Shown here piece after piece: positions 10,275 through 20,615 of a stretch of DNA of 64,000 nt. The translations under genes and the position numbers were made by a program. Source of the stretch: Breoghania corrubedonensis. GTDB lineage: Bacteria; Pseudomonadota; Alphaproteobacteria; Rhizobiales; Stappiaceae. The first letter of the stretch is position 1, and each line of letters opens with the position of its first letter. Under the pieces are notes generated by a model, which made no database searches, was not told where the DNA came from, and saw only the letters and a program-made list of their open reading frames with translations. The DNA lies in the NCBI RefSeq assembly GCF_003053845.1, contig NZ_QAYG01000003.1:339144-403143 (forward strand). Reading direction: 5' to 3'.

Positions 10275-10889
10275 ATGATCCTTCACGCATTCTTCTTCTA
10301 CCTGTTCGCCGCGGTAACGGTAGCCTCGGCCTTCATGGTCATCTCCGCGCGCAATCCGGTGCATTCGGTGCTGTTTCTGATCCTGGCGTTCTTCAATTCC
10401 GCCGGGTTGTTCCTGATGCTGGGGGCGGAGTTCCTCGCACTCATTCTGATCGTCGTCTATGTCGGCGCGGTGGCGGTGCTGTTCCTGTTCGTCGTGATGA
10501 TGCTGGACGTCGATTTCGTCGAGCTCCGCCAAGGGTTTCTGCAGTACCTGCCCATTGGCGCGCTGGTGGGGATCATCCTGCTGATCGAGCTGCTGGTCGT
10601 GCTGGGAGGCTGGACGATTTCTCCCGATATCATCGCGGCGCCCACGACCCCCATCCCGGCGCTGGCCGAGATGTCGAATACCGAAGCGATCGGTGCGGTT
10701 CTCTATACGCGTTACATCTTCTTCTTCCAGATCGCCGGACTGGTGCTTCTGGTGGCGATGATCGGTGCGATCGTGCTCACGCTCAGGCACAAGGCTTACG
10801 CGAAGCGCCAGAACATCTCCGAGCAGGTGGGTCGCGATCCCAATACCGCCATTGAGGTTCGCAAGGTCGAATCCGGCAAGGGCATTTGA
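10275..10889 (+). CDS. nuoJ: NADH-quinone oxidoreductase subunit J
   Basis: Membrane subunit of complex I, part of the E-channel region linking the quinone site to the antiporter-like subunits. The 204-residue product has five hydrophobic helices and the conserved [20 protein letters not shown] near residue 24. About 100 bases separate it from nuoI, with no convincing gene between. Length is typical. Confidence 0.97.
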   Translation: MILHAFFFYLFAAVTVASAFMVISARNPVHSVLFLILAFFNSAGLFLMLGAEFLALILIVVYVGAVAVLFLFVVMMLDVDFVELRQGFLQYLPIGALVGIILLIELLVVLGGWTISPDIIAAPTTPIPALAEMSNTEAIGAVLYTRYIFFFQIAGLVLLVAMIGAIVLTLRHKAYAKRQNISEQVGRDPNTAIEVRKVESGKGI

Positions 10890-10965
10890 GACAAGACATG
10901 CGGCGATCAAGGTCGCCGGACCCGAAGAAATCAAAGAGGGACGGATCACCGTCAGGGCGAAGACA

Positions 10966-11274
10966 ATGGAAATCGGACTGTCACACTATCTTTCCGTTGC
11001 AGCGATCCTGTTCACGCTCGGCGTGTTCGGCATCTTTCTGAACCGCAAGAACGTCATCATCATCCTGATGTCCGTGGAATTGCTGCTGCTGGCCGTCAAC
11101 ATCAATCTGGTCGCCTTCTCCCACTATCTGGGTGACCTGGTCGGCCAGATCTTCGCGCTGCTGGTTCTCACCGTCGCAGCCGCCGAGGCCGCCATCGGCC
11201 TCGCCATCCTCGTCGTCTACTTCCGAAACCGCGGTTCGATCGCGGTGGAAGACATCAATCTGATGAAAGGCTAA
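10966..11274 (+). CDS. nuoK: NADH-quinone oxidoreductase subunit K
   Basis: Small three-helix membrane subunit of complex I. The 102-residue product carries two glutamates buried in its helices (in [11 protein letters not shown] and [10 protein letters not shown]) that are conserved in the family and needed for proton translocation. The ATG at 10966 is chosen for family length; the frame is open upstream through the end of nuoJ. It is followed by nuoL after six bases. Confidence 0.97.
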   Translation: MEIGLSHYLSVAAILFTLGVFGIFLNRKNVIIILMSVELLLLAVNINLVAFSHYLGDLVGQIFALLVLTVAAAEAAIGLAILVVYFRNRGSIAVEDINLMKG

Positions 11275-11280
11275 CGCGGC

Positions 11281-13251
11281 ATGTACACGGCAATCGTCCT
11301 GCTGCCGCTCCTGGGCTTCCTGGTTGCGGGCATTTTCGGTCGGGTGATCGGCGCCAAGGCGTCGGAATATATCACCAGCGGCTTCCTGATCATTGCGGCG
11401 ATCTTGTCATGGGTCGCGTTCATCTCCGTCGGTCTGGGCGACGGGGAAACGCAGATCATCCCGATCGCGACCTGGATCGTCTCTGGTGCGCTTGATGTGC
11501 AATGGGCCATCCGCGTCGATACGCTGACCGCTGTCATGCTGGTGGTGGTCAACACGGTGTCCGCGCTCGTTCACGTCTACTCGATCGGGTACATGCACCA
11601 CGATCCGCACAAGTCGCGTTTCTTCGCCTACCTGTCGCTTTTCACCTTCGCGATGCTGACGCTGGTGACCTCGGACAACCTGGTGCAGATGTTCTTCGGC
11701 TGGGAAGGGGTGGGCCTTGCCTCCTACCTGCTGATCGGCTTCTGGTATCAGCGGCCTTCGGCCAACGCGGCCGCCATGAAGGCGTTCGTGGTCAACCGCA
11801 TCGGTGACTTCGGTTTCGCGCTGGGCATCTTCGGTGTTTACTATCTCTTCGACAGCGTCAATCTCGCCACGATCTTCGCCAATGCGCAGGGCTTCGTCGA
11901 AAGTGGCGCCGAAGGGGGCGGGGCGGTGCTGACGTTCCTCGGCACGCCCTACGAGCCGGCCACGGCAATGACAGTCGTCTGCCTGCTGCTATTCATGGGC
12001 GCCATGGGCAAGTCGGCGCAGTTCCTGCTACACACCTGGCTGCCGGATGCGATGGAAGGCCCGACGCCCGTTTCCGCGCTGATCCACGCAGCCACCATGG
12101 TGACCGCCGGCGTCTTCATGGTCGCGCGCCTGTCGCCGCTCTTCGAGCTGTCGCACACGGCGCTGACCTTCGTGACGTTCATCGGCGCGACCACGGCCTT
12201 CTTCGCGGCCACGATCGGCCTCGTACAGACCGACATCAAGCGCGTCATCGCCTATTCGACCTGTTCGCAGCTCGGCTACATGTTCGTGGCGCTGGGTGTC
12301 GGCGCCTACGGGGTCGGTGTTTTCCATCTCTTCACGCACGCCTTCTTCAAGGCGCTGCTGTTCCTCGGTGCCGGTTCGGTTATCCACGCTGTCTCCGACG
12401 AGCAGGACATGCGCAAGATGGGGGGCTTGAGAAAGCACATTCCGCTTACCTACTGGATGATGATCGTCGGCACCCTTGCGCTGACCGGCTTCCCCCTGAC
12501 CGCCGGCTACTTTTCCAAGGACGCGATCATCGAGGCGGCATTCGTTGGCGACAACGCCTTCGCCCAGTACGGTTTCTGGATGACGGTGATCGCCGCGCTG
12601 ATGACGTCCTTCTACTCCTGGCGGCTCATCTTCCTCACCTTCCACGGCAAGCCGCGCGCCTCCGTCGATGTGATGAAGCATGTCCATGAATCCCCGCCGG
12701 TGATGACGGTTCCGCTGATGGTTCTGGCGCTCGGCGCGCTTGTTGCCGGCTTCGTCTTCTCCGGCTCCTTCATTGGTCATCATCAGGGCGAATTCTGGAA
12801 GACGGCGCTCTTCATGTCGGCGGACAACCATGTGCTCGAAGAGATGCACCATGTCCCGCAGTGGGTGAAATGGTCTCCCTTCGTGATGATGGTGATCGGC
12901 CTCGTGGTCGCCTGGTACTTCTATATCAAGGCTCCGGACGCGCCGAAGCGGCTGGCCGCACGCCACGACGGGCTCTACAAGTTCCTGCTCAACAAGTGGT
13001 ACTTCGACGAGCTCTATGACTTCCTGTTCGTGCGCCCGGCCATGAAACTCGGACGCTTCCTGTGGAAGCGCGGTGACGGCACTGTCATCGACGGCTTCGG
13101 TCCCGACGGGATCTCGACCCTTGTGCAGGATGTCACCGCCCGCGTGGTGCGGCTGCAGACCGGCTACATCTACCACTATGCCTTCGCCATGCTGATCGGC
13201 GTCGCGCTACTTGTTACCTGGACCATGTTTGCGGGCGGGGGAGCTCACTGA
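11281..13251 (+). CDS. nuoL: NADH-quinone oxidoreductase subunit L
   Basis: Distal antiporter-like proton-pumping subunit of complex I. The 656-residue product has numerous membrane helices, the conserved [15 protein letters not shown] segment, [24 protein letters not shown], and a long C-terminal part consistent with the lateral helix. Its stop shares one base with the nuoM start (TGATG), implying translational coupling. Confidence 0.98.
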   Translation: MYTAIVLLPLLGFLVAGIFGRVIGAKASEYITSGFLIIAAILSWVAFISVGLGDGETQIIPIATWIVSGALDVQWAIRVDTLTAVMLVVVNTVSALVHVYSIGYMHHDPHKSRFFAYLSLFTFAMLTLVTSDNLVQMFFGWEGVGLASYLLIGFWYQRPSANAAAMKAFVVNRIGDFGFALGIFGVYYLFDSVNLATIFANAQGFVESGAEGGGAVLTFLGTPYEPATAMTVVCLLLFMGAMGKSAQFLLHTWLPDAMEGPTPVSALIHAATMVTAGVFMVARLSPLFELSHTALTFVTFIGATTAFFAATIGLVQTDIKRVIAYSTCSQLGYMFVALGVGAYGVGVFHLFTHAFFKALLFLGAGSVIHAVSDEQDMRKMGGLRKHIPLTYWMMIVGTLALTGFPLTAGYFSKDAIIEAAFVGDNAFAQYGFWMTVIAALMTSFYSWRLIFLTFHGKPRASVDVMKHVHESPPVMTVPLMVLALGALVAGFVFSGSFIGHHQGEFWKTALFMSADNHVLEEMHHVPQWVKWSPFVMMVIGLVVAWYFYIKAPDAPKRLAARHDGLYKFLLNKWYFDELYDFLFVRPAMKLGRFLWKRGDGTVIDGFGPDGISTLVQDVTARVVRLQTGYIYHYAFAMLIGVALLVTWTMFAGGGAH

Positions 13252-14768
13252 TGAACGACTGGCCTCTGCTCACAATCGTCACGGTACTGCCGCTGGTTGG
13301 CGCGCTGTTCGTGCTTGTCGTCCAGGGAGACGACGACAGCGCCAAGAACAACATGCGCATGGTGGCGCTGCTGACGACGGGCTTCACTTTCCTCGTCTCG
13401 CTGTTCATCTGGGCCGGCTTCGATCCGTCGAACCCCGGTTTCCAGATGGTCGACAGCGTCGACTGGCTCGACGGCAAGATCGGTTACAAGATGGGTGTCG
13501 ACGGCATTTCCATGCTGTTCGTCATCCTCACCACCTTCCTCATGCCTTTCTGCATCCTGGCGAGCTGGAACGCCGTGCAGATCCGCGTGAAGGAATACAT
13601 GATCGCCTTCCTCGTGCTGGAAGCGTTGATGATCGGCGTGTTCTGTGCGCTCGATCTGCTGGTCTTCTACGTCTTCTTCGAAGGCGGGCTGATCCCGATG
13701 TTCCTGATCATCGGCGTGTGGGGCGGTAAGCGGCGTGTCTATGCCAGCTTCAAGTTCTTCCTCTATACGCTGACAGGCTCGCTCCTGATGCTGGTCGCTA
13801 TCCTGGCGATGTACTGGGACGCCGGCACAACGGACATCCAGACACTGCTCCAGCATTCGTTTTCGCCGGAAATGCAGTTCTGGTTATGGATCGCCTTCTT
13901 CGCCTCGTTTGCGGTGAAGATGCCGATGTGGCCGGTACACACCTGGTTGCCCGATGCTCACGTCGAGGCGCCGACGGCAGGTTCCGTCATTCTGGCGGGT
14001 ATCCTGTTGAAGATGGGCGGGTACGGCTTCCTGCGGTTCTCGCTGCCGATGTTCCCGGTTGCCTCGGATTATTTCGCGCCCTTTATCTTCACCTTGTCGG
14101 TCGTCGCCATCGTCTACACCTCGTTCGTGGCGCTGGCGCAGGAGGACATGAAGAAGCTGATCGCCTATTCCTCCGTCGCCCACATGGGCTATGTGACCAT
14201 GGGCATCTTCACCATGACCACGCAGGGCGTGCAGGGCGGCATCTTCCAGATGCTTTCGCACGGCATCGTTTCGGCCGCGCTGTTCCTGTGCGTGGGGGTC
14301 ATCTACGACCGCATGCATACCCGTGAGATTTCGGCCTATGGCGGCCTCGTCAACCGGATGCCCTGGTATGCGATGGCCTTCATGGTGTTCACAATGGCCA
14401 ATGTCGGCCTGCCGGGCACCTCCGGCTTCATTGGCGAATTCCTGACCCTGATGGGGGCATTCGAGACCAACACCTGGGTCGCGACCTTCGCAACGACCGG
14501 CATCATTCTGTCGGCGGCCTACGCGCTCTTTCTCTATCGCCGGGTGGTCTTCGGATCGCTGGAAAAGGAGAGCCTGAAGTCGATCCTCGACCTCTCGTTG
14601 CGCGAAAAGGTCATTCTGGTGCCGCTGATCGCGCTGACGATCCTGTTCGGTTTCTATCCGGCACCGGTCCTCAACGTGACGGCCGCTTCGGTCGACCATC
14701 TGATCACCAATTACCACGCAGCGCTCGAGACGGCCCAAAAGACCGCCGCGCTGGTCGTGGTCCAGTAG
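13251..14768 (+). CDS. nuoM: NADH-quinone oxidoreductase subunit M
   Basis: Second antiporter-like proton-pumping subunit of complex I. The 505-residue product has about 14 membrane helices. It contains [22 protein letters not shown], with the conserved helix-5 glutamate, and [21 protein letters not shown]. Length is typical. It lies between nuoL (one-base overlap) and nuoN (12-base gap). Confidence 0.98.
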   Translation: MNDWPLLTIVTVLPLVGALFVLVVQGDDDSAKNNMRMVALLTTGFTFLVSLFIWAGFDPSNPGFQMVDSVDWLDGKIGYKMGVDGISMLFVILTTFLMPFCILASWNAVQIRVKEYMIAFLVLEALMIGVFCALDLLVFYVFFEGGLIPMFLIIGVWGGKRRVYASFKFFLYTLTGSLLMLVAILAMYWDAGTTDIQTLLQHSFSPEMQFWLWIAFFASFAVKMPMWPVHTWLPDAHVEAPTAGSVILAGILLKMGGYGFLRFSLPMFPVASDYFAPFIFTLSVVAIVYTSFVALAQEDMKKLIAYSSVAHMGYVTMGIFTMTTQGVQGGIFQMLSHGIVSAALFLCVGVIYDRMHTREISAYGGLVNRMPWYAMAFMVFTMANVGLPGTSGFIGEFLTLMGAFETNTWVATFATTGIILSAAYALFLYRRVVFGSLEKESLKSILDLSLREKVILVPLIALTILFGFYPAPVLNVTAASVDHLITNYHAALETAQKTAALVVVQ

Positions 14769-14780
14769 AGCAGACCCGCG

Positions 14781-16223
14781 ATGCAGCCTGAGCTCACTCT
14801 CATGCCCGATCTGATGCCGGCGCTGCCGGAATTGTTCCTGGCCGTCGGTGCCCTTGTCCTGTTGATGATCGGCGCCTTCGGTGGCGAACGGGCAACGCCC
14901 GCCGTAACCGGAATGTCGGCGGCGCTGATCGCGCTCGCCGCTTTAATCCTGCTGTTCATGCCGGCGGAGGGCGCCACGTTCGGCGGCGCTTTCGTTCAGG
15001 ACGCGTTCGCGCGTTACCTGAAGATCCTGACGCTGATCGGTTCAGGCCTGGCGATCGCCATGTCGGTCGCCTACGGGCGAGCAGAGAAGTTCGAGCGTTT
15101 CGAGTATCCTGTTCTGATCGTGCTCGGCACGCTGGGGATGATGCTGATCATCTCGGCGAATGACCTGATCGCGGCGTATCTCGGCTTGGAACTGATGAGC
15201 CTGTCACTTTACGTGGTGGCCTCGATCAACCGGGATTCCGTTCGCTCCACCGAGGCGGGCCTGAAGTACTTCGTTCTCGGCGCGCTGTCTTCGGGCATGC
15301 TGCTTTATGGCATGTCGCTGGTCTACGGGTTCACCGGTCAGACGGACTTTGCCGCGATTGCCCAGACGTTGGCACAGCATGGCGGCTCGCTCGGTCTGAC
15401 ATTCGGTCTCGTCTTCGTCCTGGCTGGCATGGTCTTCAAGATTTCCGCCGTGCCGTTCCACATGTGGACGCCGGATGTCTACGAAGGCGCGCCGACCCCG
15501 GTCACCGCCTATTTCGCGGCGGCTCCGAAAATCGCGGCCATGGCGATGATCACCCGCATCGTCATCACCGCCTTCGAGCCGGTGGCGATGGAATGGCAGC
15601 AGGTTGTCGTCTTCGTCTCCATCGCATCCATGGTGCTCGGCGCGTTTGCCGCGATCGGCCAGAAGAACATCAAGCGGCTGATGGCCTATTCCTCCATCGG
15701 CCACATGGGCTATGCGCTCGTCGGGCTCGTTGCAGGCAGCCAGGCAGGCGTGCGCGGTGTGATCATCTACATGTCGATCTACCTCGCGATGACGCTCGGA
15801 ACCTTCGCCTGCATCCTGGCGATGCGGCGCAAGGAAGGCATGGTCGAGGACATTTCTGACCTCTCCGGCCTGTCGCGCACCAATCCGATGATGGCGTTTC
15901 TTCTTGCGATGCTGATGTTCTCGCTCGCCGGCATTCCGCCGCTGGCCGGCTTCTTCGGCAAGTTCTACGTCTTCCTCGCGGCCGTCGAGGCCGGCTTCTA
16001 TGTTCTCGCCGTTATCGGTGTGCTGACCAGCGTGGTGAGCGCGTTCTACTATCTGCGCATCGTCAAGGTGATGTACTTCGACGAGCCGGCGGCGGGCTTT
16101 GTGCCGATGCCGAGCGAGTTGAAGATCGTACTCGGCCTTGCCGGCGTCTTCGTCATCTTCTTCGTCGCCATTGCCGGCCCGCTTGTCGGCGCCGCCGGCA
16201 CTGCCGCCAAGACGTTCTTCTGA
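14781..16223 (+). CDS. nuoN: NADH-quinone oxidoreductase subunit N
   Basis: Third antiporter-like subunit of complex I and last nuo gene. The 480-residue product has many membrane helices. It has the family segments [17 protein letters not shown], with the helix-5 glutamate, and [21 protein letters not shown]. birA begins only seven bases later, so downstream genes may be co-transcribed with the nuo operon. Confidence 0.98.
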   Translation: MQPELTLMPDLMPALPELFLAVGALVLLMIGAFGGERATPAVTGMSAALIALAALILLFMPAEGATFGGAFVQDAFARYLKILTLIGSGLAIAMSVAYGRAEKFERFEYPVLIVLGTLGMMLIISANDLIAAYLGLELMSLSLYVVASINRDSVRSTEAGLKYFVLGALSSGMLLYGMSLVYGFTGQTDFAAIAQTLAQHGGSLGLTFGLVFVLAGMVFKISAVPFHMWTPDVYEGAPTPVTAYFAAAPKIAAMAMITRIVITAFEPVAMEWQQVVVFVSIASMVLGAFAAIGQKNIKRLMAYSSIGHMGYALVGLVAGSQAGVRGVIIYMSIYLAMTLGTFACILAMRRKEGMVEDISDLSGLSRTNPMMAFLLAMLMFSLAGIPPLAGFFGKFYVFLAAVEAGFYVLAVIGVLTSVVSAFYYLRIVKVMYFDEPAAGFVPMPSELKIVLGLAGVFVIFFVAIAGPLVGAAGTAAKTFF

Positions 16224-16230
16224 GGCGGGA

Positions 16231-17019
16231 TTGGCAGAAGAAGCGAAGGCTGTTGCCGCAGCGCCGGGATATCGGCGCAGACACCGGGAGACAGTCGGTT
16301 CGACCAGTGTCGAGGCACTTCAGGCTGCGCGGGCAGGAGATCCTGGTCGCCTTTGGCTGACGGCCGCCTGTCAGACGGCAGGTCGGGGGCGGAGGGGGAG
16401 AACATGGGTTTCGGAGCGGGGAAACCTCTACGCCTCGCTCTTGTTGACGGACCCTTGTCCTGCCGAAAGGCTCGGCGATCTTCCGATGGTGTGCTGTGTG
16501 GCGCTTGCCGATGCGGTTGAGGCCGCAACCGGAAGTCTTGGCCTGGTGAAGCTCAAGTGGCCGAACGACCTGCTTGTAAACGGCGCCAAGATTTCTGGAA
16601 TCCTGCTTGAATCCGAATATATGGCTGATGGGCGTCTCGTCGTTGTGGCCGGTATCGGTGTCAATTGTGGCCATCACCCGGGCGACGCGCTTTACGCGAC
16701 CATTGATCTCGCCTCCCTGGGATATCGGGTCACGCCCGACGACATGTTTAGCCGGCTTGCCGCAGCGATGGCCTCGCGTTTGGAAGAATGGCAAGCGGGA
16801 AAAGGGTTTGACGCTATCAGAGCAGCTTGGTTGCGGCGTTGCGTTGGGATCGGCGCTCCGGTAACAGTGCGCCTGCCGGACCGCGAGATCGAGGGCATCT
16901 TCAGCGCACTCGACGAAGACGGACGGCTTCTTCTGGAGACGAACTCCGGTACGATGACGATTTCCGCAGGCGATGTTTTTTTCAGTCGCACCGCCGAGCG
17001 AAACAAGGAGAACACATGA
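16231..17019 (+). CDS. birA: Biotin--[acetyl-CoA carboxylase] ligase
   Basis: Attaches biotin to biotin-dependent carboxylases through biotinyl-AMP. The catalytic core shows the biotinyl-AMP loop GRGRRGRTW (about residue 52), the conserved LKWPNDLLV with its lysine, and ISGILLE. No N-terminal helix-turn-helix domain is present, so it is a monofunctional ligase and not a repressor. The chosen start is TTG at 16231, seven bases after the nuoN stop, with AGG upstream; it gives 262 residues. No better ATG is available before the core, so the start is uncertain. Its stop overlaps the next start (ATGA). Confidence 0.92.
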   Translation: MAEEAKAVAAAPGYRRRHRETVGSTSVEALQAARAGDPGRLWLTAACQTAGRGRRGRTWVSERGNLYASLLLTDPCPAERLGDLPMVCCVALADAVEAATGSLGLVKLKWPNDLLVNGAKISGILLESEYMADGRLVVVAGIGVNCGHHPGDALYATIDLASLGYRVTPDDMFSRLAAAMASRLEEWQAGKGFDAIRAAWLRRCVGIGAPVTVRLPDREIEGIFSALDEDGRLLLETNSGTMTISAGDVFFSRTAERNKENT

Positions 17020-18683
17020 CCGATACTGCCGAACTGGTGTTCTGTCCGCTGGGCGGCGTCGGCGAGATCGGCATGAACATGGGGCTCTACGGCTTCGGTC
17101 CGGCCAAGTCGCGCATCTGGTTGATGGTCGATTGCGGCGTCAGTTTCGCCGGCCCGGATCTTCCCGGCATCGACCTCATCTTTCCCGACATCCGTTTCAT
17201 CGAGGGTGAGCGCAAGAATCTTGCCGGCATCGTCATCACGCATGCGCACGAGGATCACTACGGAGCGCTGATGGATCTCTGGCCGCGCCTTCAGGCGCCG
17301 CTATACGTGACGCCGTTCACCGCGGGCCTGCTCAAGGCCAAGGTCTATGGGCACGGCGGGCTCGACATTCCGGTCAATGTGGTCGAGCAGGGCGCGCGGT
17401 TCGATGTCGGTCCGTTCGATATCGAACTCGTGGCCATGTCGCACTCGATCCCCGAGCCGACGGCGCTTGCGATACGCACCAAGCTGGGCACTGTCCTGCA
17501 TTCCGGCGACTGGAAGATTGATCCTCAGCCCGGCATCGGCAAACCGATCGATCTGAAGCGTCTGGGCGAAATCGGCGGGGAAGGGGTCTTGGCCCTGGTG
17601 AGCGATTCCACCAACGCCGTGCGCGAGGGCGTCAGCCCCAGCGAAGCGGACGTTGCCAAGTCGCTTACGGAAATCATCCGGGGTGCCAAGCATCGCGTCG
17701 CGGTGACGACGTTCGCCTCCAACGTCGCCAGGCTCAAGTCGGTGGCGCTGGCGGCCGAGGAATGCGACCGCGATGTGGTCGTGATCGGCCGTGCGATGAA
17801 GCGCACGGTCGATGTGGCGACCGAGCTTGGCTACATGGAAGGCGTCAAGCCGTTCCTCGATGAAGAGGCCTATGGCTACCTGCCGCGCGACAAGGTGCTG
17901 GCGCTGTGCACCGGCAGTCAGGGCGAGGCGCGCGCCGCGCTGGCGCGCATTGCCGGCGACGATCATCGTTCCATCACCCTGAATTCCGGTGACATGGTGA
18001 TCTTTTCCTCGCGGACCATCCCCGGCAACGAGCGGGCGGTGAATTCCATCATCAACAGCCTCGTCGCCGACGGCATCAATGTCGTTACCGACCGTGACGG
18101 GCTGGTTCACGTCTCGGGCCATCCTCGGCTTGGCGAGATGCAGGAGCTCTACGGTTTGATCCGGCCACAGATAGCGGTGCCGGTGCATGGCGAGGCTTTG
18201 CATCTGGCGGCGCACGCGCGTTTTGCCCGCAAGCAGGGGGTGAAGACGGTTCTGTCCGGTTACAACGGAACCGTGCTGCGTCTGGCTCCCGGCAAGCCGG
18301 AAGCGATCGCCGAGGTGCCCGTCGGGCGCCTTGTCATGGACGGGACGATGCTGGTTGCGCCGGAAGTCTCCGGCGTTGCGGAGCGCCGCCGCCTGAGTTT
18401 CGCAGGGGTCGTGATCGCCAGTGTCGTGCTCGACAAGGCGGGCAATTTCGTCGCTGATACCGAAGTCGCCGTTCTCGGTCTGCCCGATGTGGATGCGGAG
18501 GGCGACGACTTCGAGGATGTCATCGTCGATGCCATCGAGGGGGCAGTGGAGAGCATCCCGCGCAAACGCCGCAAGGATCCTGAACTCGTTCGCGAAGCCG
18601 CGCGGCGCGCGGCGCGTGCGGCGGTCGTCCAGCGCTGGGGCAAAAAGCCCGTGTGCAAGATCCTCGTGAGTGTGATCGACTGA
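17016..18683 (+). CDS. rnj: Ribonuclease J
   Basis: Metallo-beta-lactamase/beta-CASP ribonuclease with endo- and 5'-3' exonuclease activity, acting in rRNA maturation and mRNA turnover in the cytoplasm. The 555-residue product has the zinc-binding HAHEDH motif (about residue 76), the LHSGDWKID aspartate motif, the beta-CASP domain, and the late HVSGH and PVHGEALHL motifs. Length is typical. The start overlaps the birA stop by four bases. Operon partners suggest constitutive expression. Confidence 0.95.
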   Translation: MTDTAELVFCPLGGVGEIGMNMGLYGFGPAKSRIWLMVDCGVSFAGPDLPGIDLIFPDIRFIEGERKNLAGIVITHAHEDHYGALMDLWPRLQAPLYVTPFTAGLLKAKVYGHGGLDIPVNVVEQGARFDVGPFDIELVAMSHSIPEPTALAIRTKLGTVLHSGDWKIDPQPGIGKPIDLKRLGEIGGEGVLALVSDSTNAVREGVSPSEADVAKSLTEIIRGAKHRVAVTTFASNVARLKSVALAAEECDRDVVVIGRAMKRTVDVATELGYMEGVKPFLDEEAYGYLPRDKVLALCTGSQGEARAALARIAGDDHRSITLNSGDMVIFSSRTIPGNERAVNSIINSLVADGINVVTDRDGLVHVSGHPRLGEMQELYGLIRPQIAVPVHGEALHLAAHARFARKQGVKTVLSGYNGTVLRLAPGKPEAIAEVPVGRLVMDGTMLVAPEVSGVAERRRLSFAGVVIASVVLDKAGNFVADTEVAVLGLPDVDAEGDDFEDVIVDAIEGAVESIPRKRRKDPELVREAARRAARAAVVQRWGKKPVCKILVSVID

Positions 18684-18691
18684 GCCACGTG

Positions 18692-18712
18692 GCCCGCGAA
18701 GCCCTCGCGGGC
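18692..18712 (+). terminator. Candidate hairpin after RNase J gene
   Basis: GCCCGCGA at 18692-18699 pairs exactly with 18705-18712 around a five-base loop, eight bases after the rnj stop. Only a weak T-containing stretch (GCTGTTCTTG) follows, so it may be a weak terminator or a 3'-end stabilising hairpin. Confidence 0.4.
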
Positions 18713-18731
18713 GCTGTTCTTGAGCGGATGG

Positions 18732-18756
18732 CGGTCGGATTGAAACGATCCGACCG
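18732..18756. repeat. 9-bp perfect inverted repeat, intergenic palindrome
   Basis: CGGTCGGAT at 18732-18740 is the exact reverse complement of 18748-18756 around a seven-base loop. It adjoins a dispersed repeat copy listed separately. Small palindromic elements of this kind are common between genes in Hyphomicrobiales. Confidence 0.55.
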
Positions 18757-18808
18757 ATCGGCCTATGTTCAAGCGATTGATCTGAATCGTTTTCCTGCTG
18801 TTCGGGCG
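18752..18808 (+). repeat. Dispersed intergenic repeat, copy A
   Basis: This stretch shares blocks with 26178-26219 and 62398-62455: CTATG, TCAAG, TTGATCT and a TTTTCCTG...GTTCG tail appear in the same order. It lies between rnj and mce. See copies B and C; the shared order in three separate gaps supports a small repeat family. Confidence 0.5.
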
Positions 18809-18905
18809 TTTCCGTCTGCAGGAGGGTGCTTCAGGCTCGCGTTTGAGCCGGGCTCGGGAGTGGCCGGGCAGTACGTGTTTGGAATATCGGGGAGAATATT
18901 CGCAA

Positions 18906-19310
18906 ATGATCGGACGTCTCAATCACGTGGCTATCGCGGTTCCCGATATCGAGGCGGCAACGGCCGTTTATCGCGATACGCTGGGAGCACACGTTTCGCA
19001 GGCAACGCCGCAGCCGGACCACGGCGTCACCACGGTTTTCATCGAGTTGCCGAACACCAAGATCGAGCTGCTGGAGCCGCTGGGTGAAAACTCGCCGATT
19101 GCAAAGTTCCTTGAAAAAAATCCGAGCGGCGGCATCCACCACGTCTGCTACGAGGTCGATGATATCCTCTCCGCGCGAGATCGCCTCGTGAGCCAAGGGG
19201 CGCGGGTGCTGGGCGATGGCGAGCCCAAGATCGGTGCTCACGGCAAACCGGTCCTCTTCCTGCATCCCAAGGACTTTCTTGGTACGCTGACCGAACTGGA
19301 ACAGGCCTAG
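18906..19310 (+). CDS. mce: Methylmalonyl-CoA epimerase
   Basis: Interconverts the (R) and (S) forms of methylmalonyl-CoA, linking propionyl-CoA metabolism to succinyl-CoA. The 134-residue product is a single vicinal-oxygen-chelate metalloenzyme of typical length. Metal-binding residues are visible in LNHVAIAVPD (His near residue 6) and GIHHVCYEVDD (His near 79). The ATG at 18906 matches the family start. The gene sits between RNase J and a DUF1467 gene. Confidence 0.95.
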   Translation: MIGRLNHVAIAVPDIEAATAVYRDTLGAHVSQATPQPDHGVTTVFIELPNTKIELLEPLGENSPIAKFLEKNPSGGIHHVCYEVDDILSARDRLVSQGARVLGDGEPKIGAHGKPVLFLHPKDFLGTLTELEQA

Positions 19311-19441
19311 AGGACGTTGGGGGACGGGGGAACGGTTATCCGTCCGGGCCCGCGTGATAACAACGATCTGGGGGCGGGGTTCGTTTTGTCCGCAGACGGA
19401 TCTGTTCTGGCCGCCAAATTCCGATCGGGGGAGGGAGATCG

Positions 19442-19726
19442 ATGGGCTTTGTCAGTTGGCTTGCGATTTATTTCATTGTCTGGTGGGCCACGCTTTTCGC
19501 GGTGCTTCCCTTTGGCGTCAGGAGCCAGGAGGAAACCGGCGAGTGGATTGAGCCCGGCTCTATGCCGGGTGCGCCGAGCCGCCCGCTCATGCTGCGCAAG
19601 GTCCTTGCGACGACGGTCGTTGCCGCCCTCGTCACCGGCTTCGTCTACTGGATCATCACCTACTCGGGGCTGACGCTGGACGACATACCCATGCCCGTCG
19701 GCTTCACGAGTGAAAGCTACAGCTGA
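19442..19726 (+). CDS. DUF1467 family small membrane protein
   Basis: Conserved alphaproteobacterial membrane protein of unknown function. The 94-residue product has two hydrophobic helices (about residues 4-24 and 56-78). They are separated by a loop with PFGVRSQEETGEWIEPGSMPGAP, the recognisable DUF1467 feature. A GGGGGAGGGAGA purine stretch lies just upstream of the ATG. Its position after mce and before proS is common in the order. Confidence 0.9.
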   Translation: MGFVSWLAIYFIVWWATLFAVLPFGVRSQEETGEWIEPGSMPGAPSRPLMLRKVLATTVVAALVTGFVYWIITYSGLTLDDIPMPVGFTSESYS

Positions 19727-20170
19727 ACACGCCGTCTGCCTGAAGACAGGGAGAACATGCAGCGGCGCGATGCTGACGGCTCATTTGCCCTCGGGTTATA
19801 GCCGTGCCGGCTTGCGCGGGGCCCTCGGGCCGGCTCTTTGATGCTGGCGGCTGTTTTTCCCCGGTCCTCTTTTTTGCGGCCATGCGTGGCCACTGCCGTC
19901 GTTCCTCCGGCGCCTGATCATTTCATGGTCCCGTTTCTGCTTCCCTGGACGATTCTGCCGGAACTTCCGCCACGGCTTACCGCAGCCGGCCTGCACTTCG
20001 CCGCGCTGCGGCATGCGCATGCACGCGCGTGAGGCGTGAAAAGTCCATTTTCGGCAGTGAGTTCGCGCAAGGAATTGAATCTGCCTCTGATATAGGCAGC
20101 GTGTCCGGAATGATCATATCCGGAGCTGGGCCGCGGCATTTCTCAATCAATGTGAGCAAATATTCGGTGC

Positions 20171-20203
20171 AAAAAATAAGCAAGGCCGAAGCCTTGCTTA
20201 TTT
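20171..20203 (-). terminator. Intrinsic terminator read on the minus strand
   Basis: A 13-bp perfect stem (20174-20186 with 20191-20203) closes on four bases that read TTCG on the minus strand. There the stem is GC-rich at the loop end and runs into a six-base T stretch. On the plus strand the loop is CGAA and only TTTAAG follows, so minus-strand termination fits better; bidirectional use is possible. No annotated minus-strand gene lies upstream of it. Confidence 0.7.
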
Positions 20204-20400
20204 AAGTTCCGCGTCCAAAAACTCTCTTGCCTCGGAATTCCGTGTTTTTCGGTTCCGGGCGGCTGCAACCTTGGGATCTTTGGGATCCTTTTAGTGCGCC
20301 TGAGAGATCTTCCTCCCAAGACTCAGACCGCGATGCCTCGTATGGATCTTTCCCTTGAGGGGAGATCCTTATTATTCAGTCAACATAACGGAACGTCGCA
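20204..20400 (-). ncRNA. Candidate small RNA ending at the 20171-20203 terminator
   Basis: A minus-strand terminator with no coding gene upstream suggests an independent small RNA. The region folds locally: CTTGGGA read on the minus strand pairs with TCCCAAG about 40 bases further on, and 20344-20353 pairs with 20359-20368 (two G-U pairs). I did not recognise tmRNA, SRP RNA, RNase P RNA or 6S RNA. The 5' end is not defined. An alternative is a plus-strand leader of proS. Confidence 0.35.
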
Positions 20401-20615
20401 TGGCTGTCACCTATTTGTGCGTGTGCTGCATAAAATTAAAGCAATAAGCTTCTTGAACAATTATCAGGCGGCAAACGGGCGCGGCTGTGGCGTCTGGAAG
20501 CGCCTGGAAAATCCGGAGCGGAATATCCTCGGCGGGGCTTGTGTTTTGGCCGGTCATGCGGTTTGACTGCCCGCCAGACTGCCGCGCGCAGCAACCCAGA
20601 ACGAAGAGCTCCACG

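Larger units (their letters stand above)
19727..20615. other. Long structured gap between the DUF1467 gene and proS
   Basis: No supported coding gene in these 889 bases. A GC-rich hairpin candidate (GCCGGC at 19806-19811 and 19829-19834) may end the DUF1467 transcript. A strong hairpin at 20174-20203 looks like a minus-strand terminator, and several smaller stems lie at 20265-20370. The proS promoter must lie in the right part but I cannot place it with confidence. Confidence 0.6.

Noticed and set aside
16138..16230. Longer birA start inside nuoN
   Set aside because: The extra residues are a Ser/Pro-rich shadow of the nuoN 3' end and lack family resemblance.
20221..20380. Riboswitch on either strand (a CTCTCAGGC...AAAAGGA run on the minus strand recalls the glycine aptamer; CCTGAGAG on the plus strand recalls TPP)
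   Set aside because: The remaining conserved elements of both aptamers are missing, and no suitable downstream gene exists on the minus strand.
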